A stretch of DNA of 57,757 bases, taken from Bacilli bacterium (GTDB lineage Bacteria; Bacillota_I; Bacilli_A; RFN20; CAG-826). A model generated the notes under the pieces. The model did not search any database, had not been told where the DNA came from, and saw only the letters and a list, made by a program, of their open reading frames with translations. The stretch spans positions 1 to 57,757 of the forward strand of contig JAFXWB010000052.1 in the NCBI GenBank assembly GCA_017534425.1, given 5' to 3'. Positions 15,307-23,891 of this stretch are shown in pieces (the stretch's first letter is position 1; every line of letters starts with the position of its first letter). Position numbers and translations under genes: made by a program.

Positions 15307-16013
15307 TTAAAAGAATAGATTCCAAACAAAACCAGAAGATTAAAGACCTTCAAAAACTTTCTATTTCCAAGTTTTCGAAAGAACAAGGTTTATTTAAGAT
15401 TGAAGGTTTTCATGCTTTGGAGATGGCAAAAAAGAGTTGTGCACTTTTAAGTGTTTTCACCACTAAAGAAATTAAGGACTTAGAAGTTCCTCAATATTTG
15501 GTGTCGAAAGAAATAATGGAATCAATTTCAAGCGCAAAAACCCCACAAGGAGTCATTTGTGTTTGCTCATATTTAGAAGAAAAACCAATCAAGTCCCATA
15601 AAGTCTTAATGCTTGATAATGTTCAAGATCCAGGAAATTTAGGCACTTTGTTAAGAACTGCTCTTGCATTTGGCTATTATGACGTCATTTTGAATGGTGG
15701 ATGTTCACCATATAACGAAAAAGTTCTGCAATCTACTCAAGGCGCAATATTCAAATTAAACCTCGTTAATTATGAGGGATTTTTCCCAAAAGGATATGAA
15801 GTAATCGCTACTGAAATTAAAGGTAGTGTTGATTTATCAACAATCATTAAAGTTAATAAACACATTTTAGTTTTAGGAAACGAAGCTCATGGAGTTTCTG
15901 AAGAAATCCTAAAAGTTGCAAATAAACGAGTTAGAATTGATATTAAAAATATAGATTCATTAAATGTTGCTATTGCCGGCGCTATCGTAATGTATACGCT
16001 TTCAAATCTTTAA
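15303..16013 (+). CDS. SpoU/TrmH-family RNA 2'-O-ribose methyltransferase (YsgA-like)
   Basis: A SAM-dependent methyltransferase of 236 residues that probably modifies 23S rRNA. The N-terminal substrate-binding domain (IKRIDSKQNQKIKDLQKL ... GLFKIEGFHALEMA) precedes the SPOUT knot domain with LDNVQDPGNLGTLLRTA (motif 1), VLGNEAHGVSEE (motif 2) and DSLNVAIAGAIVMYTL (motif 3). It resembles B. subtilis YsgA, which lies directly upstream of pheST; here two lipoprotein genes separate them. Translation is coupled to the preceding metalloprotease gene. The exact target nucleotide is not deducible. Confidence 0.88.
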   Translation: MIKRIDSKQNQKIKDLQKLSISKFSKEQGLFKIEGFHALEMAKKSCALLSVFTTKEIKDLEVPQYLVSKEIMESISSAKTPQGVICVCSYLEEKPIKSHKVLMLDNVQDPGNLGTLLRTALAFGYYDVILNGGCSPYNEKVLQSTQGAIFKLNLVNYEGFFPKGYEVIATEIKGSVDLSTIIKVNKHILVLGNEAHGVSEEILKVANKRVRIDIKNIDSLNVAIAGAIVMYTLSNL

Positions 16014-16024
16014 TCAAAACTGCC

Positions 16025-16044
16025 ATATCTTGTTTACAAGATAT
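16025..16044. repeat. Perfect inverted repeat between the methyltransferase gene and the lipoprotein promoter
   Basis: ATATCTTG (16025-16032) / CAAGATAT (16037-16044), loop TTTA. There is no T-run on the plus strand, so it is a weak terminator at best. It lies 8 bases upstream of the next -35 and could instead be an operator. Confidence 0.4.
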
Positions 16045-16052
16045 AAAAATAA

Positions 16053-16081
16053 TTGTCATATATTTCATATTAGTGTAAAAT
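16053..16081 (+). promoter_or_regulatory. Promoter of the large repeat lipoprotein gene
   Basis: -35 TTGTCA (16053-16058), 17-base spacer, -10 TAAAAT (16076-16081). This predicts an mRNA leader of about 115 bases before ATG 16204; no riboswitch class was recognised in it. Confidence 0.7.
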
Positions 16082-16203
16082 AATAAAAACGTTTTTCGTG
16101 TTTAACAGTATGCCGGGCTGGTTTTTGTGCATAAAAAAACCGAACCTTTACTATTAGCTTACTGCGGGATGCTTTTGGTAAAGAAAGAAAAGGAGAAAAC
16201 TTT

Positions 16204-18678
16204 ATGAAAAAAGCAAAAGTACTTATTGCAACATTGCTTGCTTCTGGTTTAGTTTTATCCGGTTGTACATTCCAAGAAGGATTAGAAATGGCCAAAGAAT
16301 GGGCGAGCTCAAACGTTGGTCAACCAGTCGTTAATTTCTGGAACGAAAAAATCCTTGGCAAGAAACCTCAAGAAGAACAACCAAAGGATAAAGAAGAAAA
16401 ACAAGACGAAGAAGATAAGCCAACACCTGTTGCACAACTCACATCTATTAGTATTTCAGGTCAATATAAAGCCGAGTACGAAGTTGGTGAAGAATTCGAC
16501 GCTACTGGCATCGTTGTAACCGCAGTTTACGATGATGGAAGTACTCAAGACGTTACTTCACAAGCTACATTCAGTGGATTTAGTTCTGAACAAGCTGGTC
16601 CATGCACAGTCTCAGTTTCATTCGAAGGACAAACTGCTACATTTGATGTAACTATTAATCCTGCCGTTAAGAGAGACTGGACCGCTGAAGAAAAGGCAAT
16701 TTTCGCTGATCACTTACATGGTGAAATCCTTCCATTCTTCCCAGTTGAAGGCGCAACTCCATCGTATGATGCAGCCGAAGGCAATGTTCGCATTTTAGAT
16801 GCAGAAGGAAACCCACTTCAAGTTAGCGGAACTCAAATTCCTGACTATGCTGCAGAATTTAAAGCTGCAGATGGTTGGGTAGATGTTTCTAACCAATACA
16901 CTGCATTCTCAAGTGCTCCAACAGGTTCATTCTGGGTATTTGAAAAATCTGTAGATACTTCTGAAGGCTTGAGAAGACTTTCAATCCAATTCTTTGGTTA
17001 TAGTGGCAACTCATATTCATTAGAAGGTAGCTTTGGTTTCTACGCATCTGATCCATTTAATTATGAATTCCCAGCAGCAGCTATTGCTCAAGCATTTGCT
17101 GATTTAGGATTAGAAGCATTCACATTCCCTGCACCAGATGGTGATGGATTATATTTTGAATATAACCCAGATCCAGAAGAGAATTTATATTGGCTTGATC
17201 TTGGATACACATCATATGTTTATGATCACCTCTATATTTATGGTTTATCTGAAGAAGGATATGCAGCTTATATTGCTAAGTTTGAAGCTCAAGGTTGGGC
17301 ATCTTCAGTCAGTTCTGGAGCATATACATTAACAAAAGAATTCGAAAACGGTGTCGGAAAACTCTTATCTGCAGACGCAGGAGATTACGCTATTGTTCGT
17401 ATTTACTATGTTATGGATCCACTTCCAACAACAGAGTGGCCAACTGAAGGCGCTGCTGCACTTGTTGAAGCAGTTGTTCCAGGTAGCCAAACTGTTATTC
17501 CAGAATTTACATCACAAGATATTACAAATATTGAAGTCGATGATTCCTATAACGAAATCGATGTTTATGGTCCGGAGTCACTTAAAGCTGAATATGCTGC
17601 TTTATTAAAAGAAGAAGGATGGACTGATGGTTCGGCAGCAGATTATTATGTTTCACCAAGTGGCGATGTTCAAATTAGATTAGTTTTTTCAACCACATAT
17701 GGTTTACGTATCATTATTAGTGCTGTTCCAGTTTGGCCAGCAGCCGCTGTTGCAGCAGTTATTGAGAACCTTGTTCCAGGTAGCGAAACTGTAGTTCCTG
17801 CTCTTGATGGTGGCACCAAATATGATTGGTGGACTGCAACTGAACTTGATGTTTATGGTAGTGGCCAAACATTAGGTGCAACATTTGAAGCCGCTTTACT
17901 CGCAGCTGGTTGGACCGATCTTGGAAGTCACTTATTCCTTTCACCAGCACAAGATATCACAATTGAAGTTGCAGCATATTCTTCATATGTTGAAATCTAC
18001 TTTAGTGTTTATGTTGCTCCATCAGCAGAATGGCCAACAGAAGCAATTGCCGCTTTATTAGGCGATGAAGTTGAACAAGATACACTTCCTGAATTCGAAG
18101 GTGAAGCTTCTGGTTATCAAACTTATACCGATTATGGTATGGGACTTACTATTTATGTCGAAGCTGGCACAGAAGAAGCTTGCATGGAATCTTATGCTGC
18201 TACATTATTAACAGCTGGATTTACAGCAGTCGAAGGTGAAGAAAATACTTATCTTTCACCAAATGGTGAATTTACTGCCGAACTCTGGAAAGGCACAAAT
18301 AATTCTTGGAATATTGAATTAACAGTCATTCCAAAACCAGGTTACATTTCAAGAGCTATTACTAAATTCCTCGAACATAGAGGCTTAACAAATTTTGAAA
18401 CTCCTGATTTTGCATCTCTTGAACAATATGTTTATAACTTTAAAGTATTAATGGATGGTGATGATGAATATTATCCAATGGTTCAAATTATGTTTGATGG
18501 TGATCTCCAAACCGAAGTATTTGCAATCTTAACAGCAGCAAATTATGAAGTTCCTGATACCGCTGGATCTTATGGTTATGAATGTTTCAGCGCAGATGGC
18601 GCAGTTGAAATCGACGTCAAATATTATGATAGCTATGGATTTACCGTCGTTACTGTCTATTCATACGCAGATTTCTAA
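16204..18678 (+). CDS. Large surface lipoprotein: Ig-like domain plus about six copies of an unrecognised ~100-residue repeat
   Basis: An 824-residue predicted lipoprotein. The signal peptide ends in the lipobox LVLSGC (Cys at about residue 21), followed by a charged Lys/Glu/Gln linker (about 52-75). Next comes a bacterial Ig-like domain of the Big_3 type (about 79-155: EYEVGEEFDATGIVVTAVYDD). The rest consists of diverged tandem units beginning near residues 156, 288, 410, 510, 610 and 713. Each has a (E/V)WP or EFP start, a short helix, an (I/V)PxF-like turn, a strand ending in a DVYG/YIYG-like sequence, a helix with (Y/F)xAxLxxxGW, then YxSPxG and two final strands. I do not recognise this unit. 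The next gene carries two more copies. RBS AAAGGAG precedes ATG 16204. Function: probably surface binding; ligand unknown. Confidence 0.85.
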   Translation: MKKAKVLIATLLASGLVLSGCTFQEGLEMAKEWASSNVGQPVVNFWNEKILGKKPQEEQPKDKEEKQDEEDKPTPVAQLTSISISGQYKAEYEVGEEFDATGIVVTAVYDDGSTQDVTSQATFSGFSSEQAGPCTVSVSFEGQTATFDVTINPAVKRDWTAEEKAIFADHLHGEILPFFPVEGATPSYDAAEGNVRILDAEGNPLQVSGTQIPDYAAEFKAADGWVDVSNQYTAFSSAPTGSFWVFEKSVDTSEGLRRLSIQFFGYSGNSYSLEGSFGFYASDPFNYEFPAAAIAQAFADLGLEAFTFPAPDGDGLYFEYNPDPEENLYWLDLGYTSYVYDHLYIYGLSEEGYAAYIAKFEAQGWASSVSSGAYTLTKEFENGVGKLLSADAGDYAIVRIYYVMDPLPTTEWPTEGAAALVEAVVPGSQTVIPEFTSQDITNIEVDDSYNEIDVYGPESLKAEYAALLKEEGWTDGSAADYYVSPSGDVQIRLVFSTTYGLRIIISAVPVWPAAAVAAVIENLVPGSETVVPALDGGTKYDWWTATELDVYGSGQTLGATFEAALLAAGWTDLGSHLFLSPAQDITIEVAAYSSYVEIYFSVYVAPSAEWPTEAIAALLGDEVEQDTLPEFEGEASGYQTYTDYGMGLTIYVEAGTEEACMESYAATLLTAGFTAVEGEENTYLSPNGEFTAELWKGTNNSWNIELTVIPKPGYISRAITKFLEHRGLTNFETPDFASLEQYVYNFKVLMDGDDEYYPMVQIMFDGDLQTEVFAILTAANYEVPDTAGSYGYECFSADGAVEIDVKYYDSYGFTVVTVYSYADF

Positions 18679-18698
18679 AAACAAATAATTAACAAAAG

Positions 18699-18729
18699 AG
18701 TCTGTACCTTCGGGTATGGACTTTTTTCT
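18699..18729 (+). terminator. Terminator after the large lipoprotein gene
   Basis: Stem AGTCTGTACC (18699-18708) / GGTATGGACT (18713-18722) with a TTCG tetraloop, then a T-run. The same two stem arms recur in the terminator of the next gene. Confidence 0.9.
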
Positions 18730-18732
18730 TTC

Positions 18733-18761
18733 AAGGGTACTTACATAAAGTCAGTACCCTT
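18733..18761. repeat. Second hairpin in the gap between the two lipoprotein genes
   Basis: Perfect stem AAGGGTAC (18733-18740) / GTACCCTT (18754-18761), 13-base loop, no strong T-run. It may be a back-up terminator or an operator. The remaining gap to 18837 is A+T-rich, and I could not fix a promoter in it with confidence. Confidence 0.5.
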
Positions 18762-18837
18762 TCTTATAAGTCTAAAAATCTAATAGAATATTTACTCGTT
18801 TTTAATTAAAATTAAGTCGTTATAAAAGGAGAAAACT

Positions 18838-20286
18838 ATGAAGAAGTTTAGATTATTTAGTTTAGTTCTCTTTGGTTCATTATTAGGACTTTCAGCTTGT
18901 AAAGCTCCAGCATTTTTAAAGAAAATTCCTGGTTTAAACAAGTTAATTCCTGATGAACAAGAATCTCAAAAAGAAGAAAAACAAGATGAAGACAATAAAC
19001 CATCTGGTGATCAAGGTGGCAATGGCCAACAAGGCGGTGGCGAAGACCAAGGCGAACAAGGCCAAGGCGAACAAGGCCAAGGCGGAGAAGGCCAAGGTGG
19101 TGGTGAAAACCAACAAGCCGGCGAAGGCGCAACTTTTGATTTTTCTGTTTTAAATAGTACAAGTGGCACACAAAAATCTTATTCATTTACAACTGCTTTA
19201 GGAACAAATGCAAGTAATGCTGCACCAGCATATAACGATAGCAAACAAGAATTAAGACTTTATATTGGCAATACCATTACAATTACCGGTACAGCAAATA
19301 TTACATCAATCGCTTTTACCGCTAATACTTGTGGTGAATCAAAAGCAGATGGAACTTTAGAAGCCGATAAAGGCACGTTGAATGGATTTTCTTGGTCTGG
19401 TTCAGCAACAGAAGTTACATTTAATGTAAACTCTGGAAAACAAGTTCATATTAGCAAGATTGACGTTAATGGTGGCGGAGAAGTCGAAGTTACTTTATTA
19501 GAGGAATTCCCACTTGCAGAAGTTCAAGCCGCTATTGAAGAAGGTACAACTGATGAATTCCCAATTCCAGAAGGCGAAGGTTTCTTATTTGAAATTGATA
19601 CAGAATATGAAAATTCTTGCTATGTCACCGTTTACGGTGGAAGTTACACAGATTATCTTGCAGCCTTAGAAGAAGCAGGATTTGCAGTTACTGATTCATA
19701 TGTTGAAAGTACTGGTCTTTACTATGCTGATTCTGAAGGCGGAACATTAGAAATTTCACTTGAAGTTACTGGTGATGATGAATACGTATTAAATTACTAT
19801 GCAATCGAACCAATGCTAGATGAATTCCCAAAAGATCAAGTCGATGCATATCTTGAAGAAAATGGCATTACTGATACATACCCAATTCCAGAAGGAGATA
19901 GCTTTACAGCATCTTTAGATGAAACATATAATACATTTGATGTAAACGTAGTTGGTGGTTCTTCAACTGCTTATATGTCAGCATTAGAAACCGATGGTTT
20001 TACTAAATCTGATGCATATTACTCAGTCGCAGGTTGTTATGCCTTCACAAAAGGTGGACTTGAGATCGATGTCTACACTTGGGATGTTGATAATGAAGCA
20101 ACTTACTACTTGATCTCATTCATGCCTGTCGAATATAAAATATGTAATCTAAAAAAGAGTCTGTACCATAAGGTATGGACTTTTTTATACCGCACATTTA
20201 TAATATTATTCGCGTTGAAGAGAAGTAGTAACTCTACAAGCTTATGTAATAGGGAATGTGGAATAGTGGAACCCACAAGTGCATAA
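18838..20286 (+). CDS. Surface lipoprotein sharing the ~100-residue repeat; reading frame runs on through its terminator
   Basis: Predicted lipoprotein with lipobox GLSAC (Cys about 21). The next parts are a Gly/Gln/Glu-rich linker (about 58-97), a beta-sandwich-like domain (about 100-215, containing LRLYIGNTITITGTANITS and GFSWSGSATEVTF), and two copies of the repeat found in the preceding gene (from about residues 221 and 328: EEFPLAEV..., DEFPKDQVDAY...). The natural C-terminus is probably near residue 434 (FMPVEYK, nucleotide about 20139). The open frame continues to 20286 through a terminator hairpin and into the pheS T-box, adding about 48 residues of junk-like sequence (SLYHKVWTFLYRTF). 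A +1 shift at TATAAAA would give a stop at once. This suggests a recent frameshift, a lost stop or a sequencing error. RBS AAAGGAG before ATG 18838. Confidence 0.8.
   Translation: MKKFRLFSLVLFGSLLGLSACKAPAFLKKIPGLNKLIPDEQESQKEEKQDEDNKPSGDQGGNGQQGGGEDQGEQGQGEQGQGGEGQGGGENQQAGEGATFDFSVLNSTSGTQKSYSFTTALGTNASNAAPAYNDSKQELRLYIGNTITITGTANITSIAFTANTCGESKADGTLEADKGTLNGFSWSGSATEVTFNVNSGKQVHISKIDVNGGGEVEVTLLEEFPLAEVQAAIEEGTTDEFPIPEGEGFLFEIDTEYENSCYVTVYGGSYTDYLAALEEAGFAVTDSYVESTGLYYADSEGGTLEISLEVTGDDEYVLNYYAIEPMLDEFPKDQVDAYLEENGITDTYPIPEGDSFTASLDETYNTFDVNVVGGSSTAYMSALETDGFTKSDAYYSVAGCYAFTKGGLEIDVYTWDVDNEATYYLISFMPVEYKICNLKKSLYHKVWTFLYRTFIILFALKRSSNSTSLCNRECGIVEPTSA
19012..19125 (+). repeat. In-gene tandem repeat encoding a Gly/Gln/Glu linker
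   Basis: Short imperfect repeats of GGCGAACAAGGCCAA and relatives inside the lipoprotein gene encode EQGQG-like units. They probably form a flexible spacer between the membrane anchor and the folded domains. Copy number is likely variable. Confidence 0.8.
20158..20187 (+). terminator. Terminator hairpin inside the extended lipoprotein frame
   Basis: Stem AGTCTGTACC (20158-20167) / GGTATGGACT (20172-20181), loop ATAA, followed by a T-run. The arms are identical to those of the terminator at 18699, with a different loop. Confidence 0.88.
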
Positions 20287-20420
20287 GACGAGCGAATTCA
20301 CCTCGGAGTATCTTCTTGTAATGAGAAGCGTTAGTCGCGTTAAGATGTTAGAGCAAATATTTAATATTTGAATAAGGATGGCACCACGGAGAAATTCGTT
20401 CCTAGTAGGTGCTTTTTATT
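20205..20420 (+). promoter_or_regulatory. T-box riboswitch leader of pheST
   Basis: T-box core AAGGATGGCACCACG at 20374-20388. Its GCACC arm can pair with GGTGC (about 20408-20412) just before TTTTTATTT to make the terminator. A Stem I region with an AGAGA element lies near 20220. The best specifier is TTC followed by A (20297-20300), phenylalanine, which fits pheS. The first ~80 bases are also covered by the run-on lipoprotein frame. Confidence 0.92.
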
Positions 20421-20439
20421 TATTTTAGGAGGTCAATGT

Positions 20440-21480
20440 ATGTCCGAAATATTCACAAAAGTTGCTGAGCTTAAAGAAAAGATTTTAAGCGATTTAAAAG
20501 AAGTTAAAGATGAACTTTCATTAAAATCTTTCCAAGAGACACACATGTCTAAGAAAAGCGCTCTATCTCAACTTATGAGTGAGATTAGAAACTTAGTTGG
20601 AGAAGAAAAGACAAAGTTTGGTCAGGCAATGAATGATGCTAGAAGCGCTGTTCAAACAGCATTCCAAGCTAAGCAAAAGGAAATTCAAGAAAAAGCAATT
20701 GCAATGAAACTAGAAAGAGAAAAGATTGATATTACTCTTCCTAGCTATAACTACAAATTAGGAGGAATTAATCCTTTCTATTTAATCCAAGATGAAATTA
20801 TTGATACTTTTGTATCAATTGGGTACGAAGTTAAAGAAGGACCAGATGTAGAAACTGATTACTATAACTTTGAAAGAATGAACATTCCTGCTGATCACCC
20901 AGCTAGAGAAATGCAAGATTCTTTGTATATTAATCCAACCACATTACTTAGAACTCATACATCCCCAGAACAAGCTCATGCTATGGATGAAAAGCAGGGC
21001 AAACCACTTATGATGATTTGCCCAGGTAAAACCTATAGAAGAGATGATGATGACGCAACTCACTCACATCAATTTGGACAAGTTGAAGGTTTAGTCGTTG
21101 GCAAAGGCATTACGATGGCAAATCTTAAAGCTACATTAGAACTCTTTGTAAGAAGAATGTTTGGTGAAAAACGTGAAGTTAGATTCCGCGGTTCATATTT
21201 CCCATTTACTGAACCATCAGTTGAAGTTGATATTTCTTGTATGAACTGTGGTGGTAAAGGCTGTTCCATGTGTAAAGGCACCGGATTTATTGAGATTTTA
21301 GGTGCTGGAATGGTCCATCCAAATGTTTTAAAAATGTCAGGTTATGATCCATCAGTTTATAGTGGATTCGCTTTTGGCGTTGGTATTGAAAGAGTCGCAA
21401 TGCTTAGATATGGCATTGATGATATTCGTAAATTCTATCAAGGTGATGTTCGTTTTATCGAACAATTCATCCGTAAATAG
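20440..21480 (+). CDS. pheS: Phenylalanyl-tRNA synthetase alpha subunit
   Basis: Catalytic subunit of the alpha2-beta2 enzyme that charges tRNA-Phe. The 346-residue protein has an N-terminal coiled coil (about 1-85), then class II motifs: GPDVETDYYNFERMNIPADH, QDSLYINPTTLLRTHTSPEQ, PGKTYRRDDDDATHSHQFGQVEG, FRGSYFPFTEPSVEVDISC and GFAFGVGIERVAMLRYGIDD. The start ATG at 20440 has AGGAGG 6 bases upstream; an upstream in-frame extension would translate the T-box terminator and is rejected. It is cotranscribed with pheT (17-base gap). Confidence 0.98.
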   Translation: MSEIFTKVAELKEKILSDLKEVKDELSLKSFQETHMSKKSALSQLMSEIRNLVGEEKTKFGQAMNDARSAVQTAFQAKQKEIQEKAIAMKLEREKIDITLPSYNYKLGGINPFYLIQDEIIDTFVSIGYEVKEGPDVETDYYNFERMNIPADHPAREMQDSLYINPTTLLRTHTSPEQAHAMDEKQGKPLMMICPGKTYRRDDDDATHSHQFGQVEGLVVGKGITMANLKATLELFVRRMFGEKREVRFRGSYFPFTEPSVEVDISCMNCGGKGCSMCKGTGFIEILGAGMVHPNVLKMSGYDPSVYSGFAFGVGIERVAMLRYGIDDIRKFYQGDVRFIEQFIRK

Positions 21481-21497
21481 TAAAGGAGGTTAATAAA

Positions 21498-23891
21498 ATG
21501 TTAGTTTCATTAAATGAATTAAGAAAATACGTTAATCTTGAAGGATTAACCCCAGAAGAAATTGCACATAGATTAACCTTCGCAGGTGTTGAAGTTGAAT
21601 CTATTAACAAAGTCGCACAAGCATCAAAACTTGTTATTGGTGAAGTTATTATGTGTGAAAACATGGAAAACTCCGACCATTTACACGTTACTAAAGTAAA
21701 TGCCGGCCCAAAGTACGGAACACTTGATATCGTTTGTGGTGCTCCAAACTGTAGAAAAGGCCTAAAGGTCATCGTTGCATTAGATGGCTGTGTCCTTAAA
21801 GGCGGAACTATTAAAAACGGCCAAATTCGTGGTCACGTTAGTAACGGAATGCTTTGTAGCCTAGTAGAACTAGGAGTTGATACAAAGTTTTTATCAGAAG
21901 CTCAACAATCTGGCATTGAAGAATTGCCAGCAGATGCCGAAGTCGGTAACGAAGATGTTTTAGGATATCTTGGTTTAAATGACACGATTTTAGATTTAAA
22001 ATTGCTCGCTAATAGACCAGATATGTATTCAATTCTTAATGCTGCAAAAGAGATTAAAACTTTGTTTGGCAGAGAAGTAAAACTCCCAACTTACGAAGTT
22101 AAAGAAAACCTTGTTTCTAAATTCCCTGCCTCCATTTTAACCGATAAATGTGCACAATTTTCAGCAAGAGTAGTCAAAAATATTAAGGTTGGAGAATCTC
22201 CAAAATGGATGAAAGACGCCCTTAGATCAAGCGGTATTCGTTCCATCAATAATATCGTTGATATTGGTAACTATGTAATGCTTTTAACAGGCCAACCAAT
22301 TCATATGTATGATATGGACAAGCTTGCTAAGCAAGAACTTGTTGTTAGAGATGATTTAGAGCTTGATTTTGTCGCTCTTGATGAAAAGACTTATAAACTC
22401 CAAAAAGGCGACATTTGCATCACTTCAAATGGCAAAGTTATGTGTCTTGGTGGAGTTATGGGTTCACTTGAATGTGCAGTTGATGAAAATACAAAGAATG
22501 TAGTGGTGGAAGCCGCTAACTTCGATTACGCATCAATTAGAAGAACATCAATTAGACTTAACCTTGTTTCGGATTCATCACAAAGATTTGTCAAAGGTAT
22601 TAATCCAAGTCAATGGAAGTTCGTCCAAGACATGACTGCAGTTTTACTTAAAGAGCTTTGTAACGCTAAAGAAATAGGTGAAGTTGTTAACGTCCAAAAT
22701 AAAGAATTTAAGCCAGTTATCATTGAATCAAGCGTTGATTACATCAATGGTAGATTAGGCACAAACTTCTCAAAAGAAACAGTCATCGCTTCTTTAGAAG
22801 CAGCATGGCTTAAAGTAGAAGAAAAGAATGGTAAACTTATCTGTGAAGTTCCAGCACACAGAATTGATATTTCAGGTGAAGCAGATCTTGCTGAAGAAGT
22901 TATTAGAATTAATGGATTTGAAAACATTGAATCCAAACTTCCTGAAATTGAACTTCAACGTGGTGGACTTGAACCTGATTTAGAACACAAAAGAGAAGTT
23001 CGTTCTTATTTAAGAGGAATTGGCATTGACGAAGTTCTTTGCTATTCACTTGTAAGAGAAAAAGAAGTAAAACAATTTGCTATCTTAAATAAAGGTGAAT
23101 CTTATAAGATTCTTAATCCATTAACAGATGAGCATGAATATTTAAGAACAAACCTTTTACCATCATTACTTGCAACACTTTCATATAACTTAAATCACGG
23201 TAATGAAAACTTTGCTATCTTTGAAGTTAGTGATTTATTCACTACTGATGGCAAAAAACATATCCATTTAGCAATCGCATGTACCGGAAACGATTTAAGA
23301 CGTGGTGCAATGGAAGGTGAAGCATATAGTTATTACCATCTAAAAGGTGTCCTTGATGGATTATTTAAGGCATTTAACATTGATGAAAAACGTGTCAACG
23401 TTGAAAGATGTAAAGAAGCTGAATTCCACCCAGGTAAATCAGCTTTGGTTAAGGTTGATGGAAAACCAGTTGCAGTACTTGGTGAACTTCATCCAGCAAC
23501 TTTAAAAGAATTTGATTTATCAGGTGAAAATATTGTTGTTTTAGAAGCAGATTTAGGCCTTATTTTCGGCACGAAAACATCTGCTATTAAGATGCAACAA
23601 ATTAGCAAATATCAGACTGTTAAACGTGACTTTGCATTTGTCTTAACTGACAAGGTTACTTCTAAAGAAGTAGTTAATGAAATATTCAAGGTAAATCGTG
23701 ACGTAATTAAGTCTGTTGAAGTATTCGACGTTTACCACGGTGAGCACGTTAGAGAAGGTCACTATTCATTAGCAGTTTCAGTGTCATTAAATGATACAAA
23801 CAAGACGCTTGGTGAACAAGATATCGTTGCCCTTGAACAAGCTATTATTAAAGCACTTGAAACCAAGTTCGGTGCAGAGCTTAGAAAATAA
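21498..23891 (+). CDS. pheT: Phenylalanyl-tRNA synthetase beta subunit
   Basis: A 797-residue partner of PheS. Domains in order: N-terminal tRNA-binding (EMAP-like) domain with VVEVESI-like start and HLHVTKVNAG, GAPNCRKGLKV (about 45-150); B3/B4 editing domain (LLANRPDMYSILNAAKEI ... SIRLNLVSDSSQRFVKGINP); B5 domain; catalytic-like core (LRTNLLPSLLATLSYNLNH, FHPGKSALV); and a C-terminal FDX-ACB anticodon-binding domain (KYQTVKRDFAFVLTDKVT ... SLNDTNKTLGEQDI). AGGAGG lies upstream of ATG 21498. Its stop overlaps the yceD start by one base (TAATG). Length is normal. Confidence 0.98.
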   Translation: MLVSLNELRKYVNLEGLTPEEIAHRLTFAGVEVESINKVAQASKLVIGEVIMCENMENSDHLHVTKVNAGPKYGTLDIVCGAPNCRKGLKVIVALDGCVLKGGTIKNGQIRGHVSNGMLCSLVELGVDTKFLSEAQQSGIEELPADAEVGNEDVLGYLGLNDTILDLKLLANRPDMYSILNAAKEIKTLFGREVKLPTYEVKENLVSKFPASILTDKCAQFSARVVKNIKVGESPKWMKDALRSSGIRSINNIVDIGNYVMLLTGQPIHMYDMDKLAKQELVVRDDLELDFVALDEKTYKLQKGDICITSNGKVMCLGGVMGSLECAVDENTKNVVVEAANFDYASIRRTSIRLNLVSDSSQRFVKGINPSQWKFVQDMTAVLLKELCNAKEIGEVVNVQNKEFKPVIIESSVDYINGRLGTNFSKETVIASLEAAWLKVEEKNGKLICEVPAHRIDISGEADLAEEVIRINGFENIESKLPEIELQRGGLEPDLEHKREVRSYLRGIGIDEVLCYSLVREKEVKQFAILNKGESYKILNPLTDEHEYLRTNLLPSLLATLSYNLNHGNENFAIFEVSDLFTTDGKKHIHLAIACTGNDLRRGAMEGEAYSYYHLKGVLDGLFKAFNIDEKRVNVERCKEAEFHPGKSALVKVDGKPVAVLGELHPATLKEFDLSGENIVVLEADLGLIFGTKTSAIKMQQISKYQTVKRDFAFVLTDKVTSKEVVNEIFKVNRDVIKSVEVFDVYHGEHVREGHYSLAVSVSLNDTNKTLGEQDIVALEQAIIKALETKFGAELRK

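Noticed and set aside
19012..19125. CRISPR-like or intergenic satellite repeat
   Set aside because: The repeats are short, without spacers, and lie in frame inside a lipoprotein gene as a Gly/Gln/Glu linker.
18857..19186. Antisense gene opposite the second lipoprotein
   Set aside because: A Leu-rich antisense frame caused by the repeated linker; no ribosome binding site or recognisable domain.
20368..20439. N-terminal extension of PheS
   Set aside because: The extra 24 codons would translate the T-box terminator; AGGAGG points to ATG 20440.
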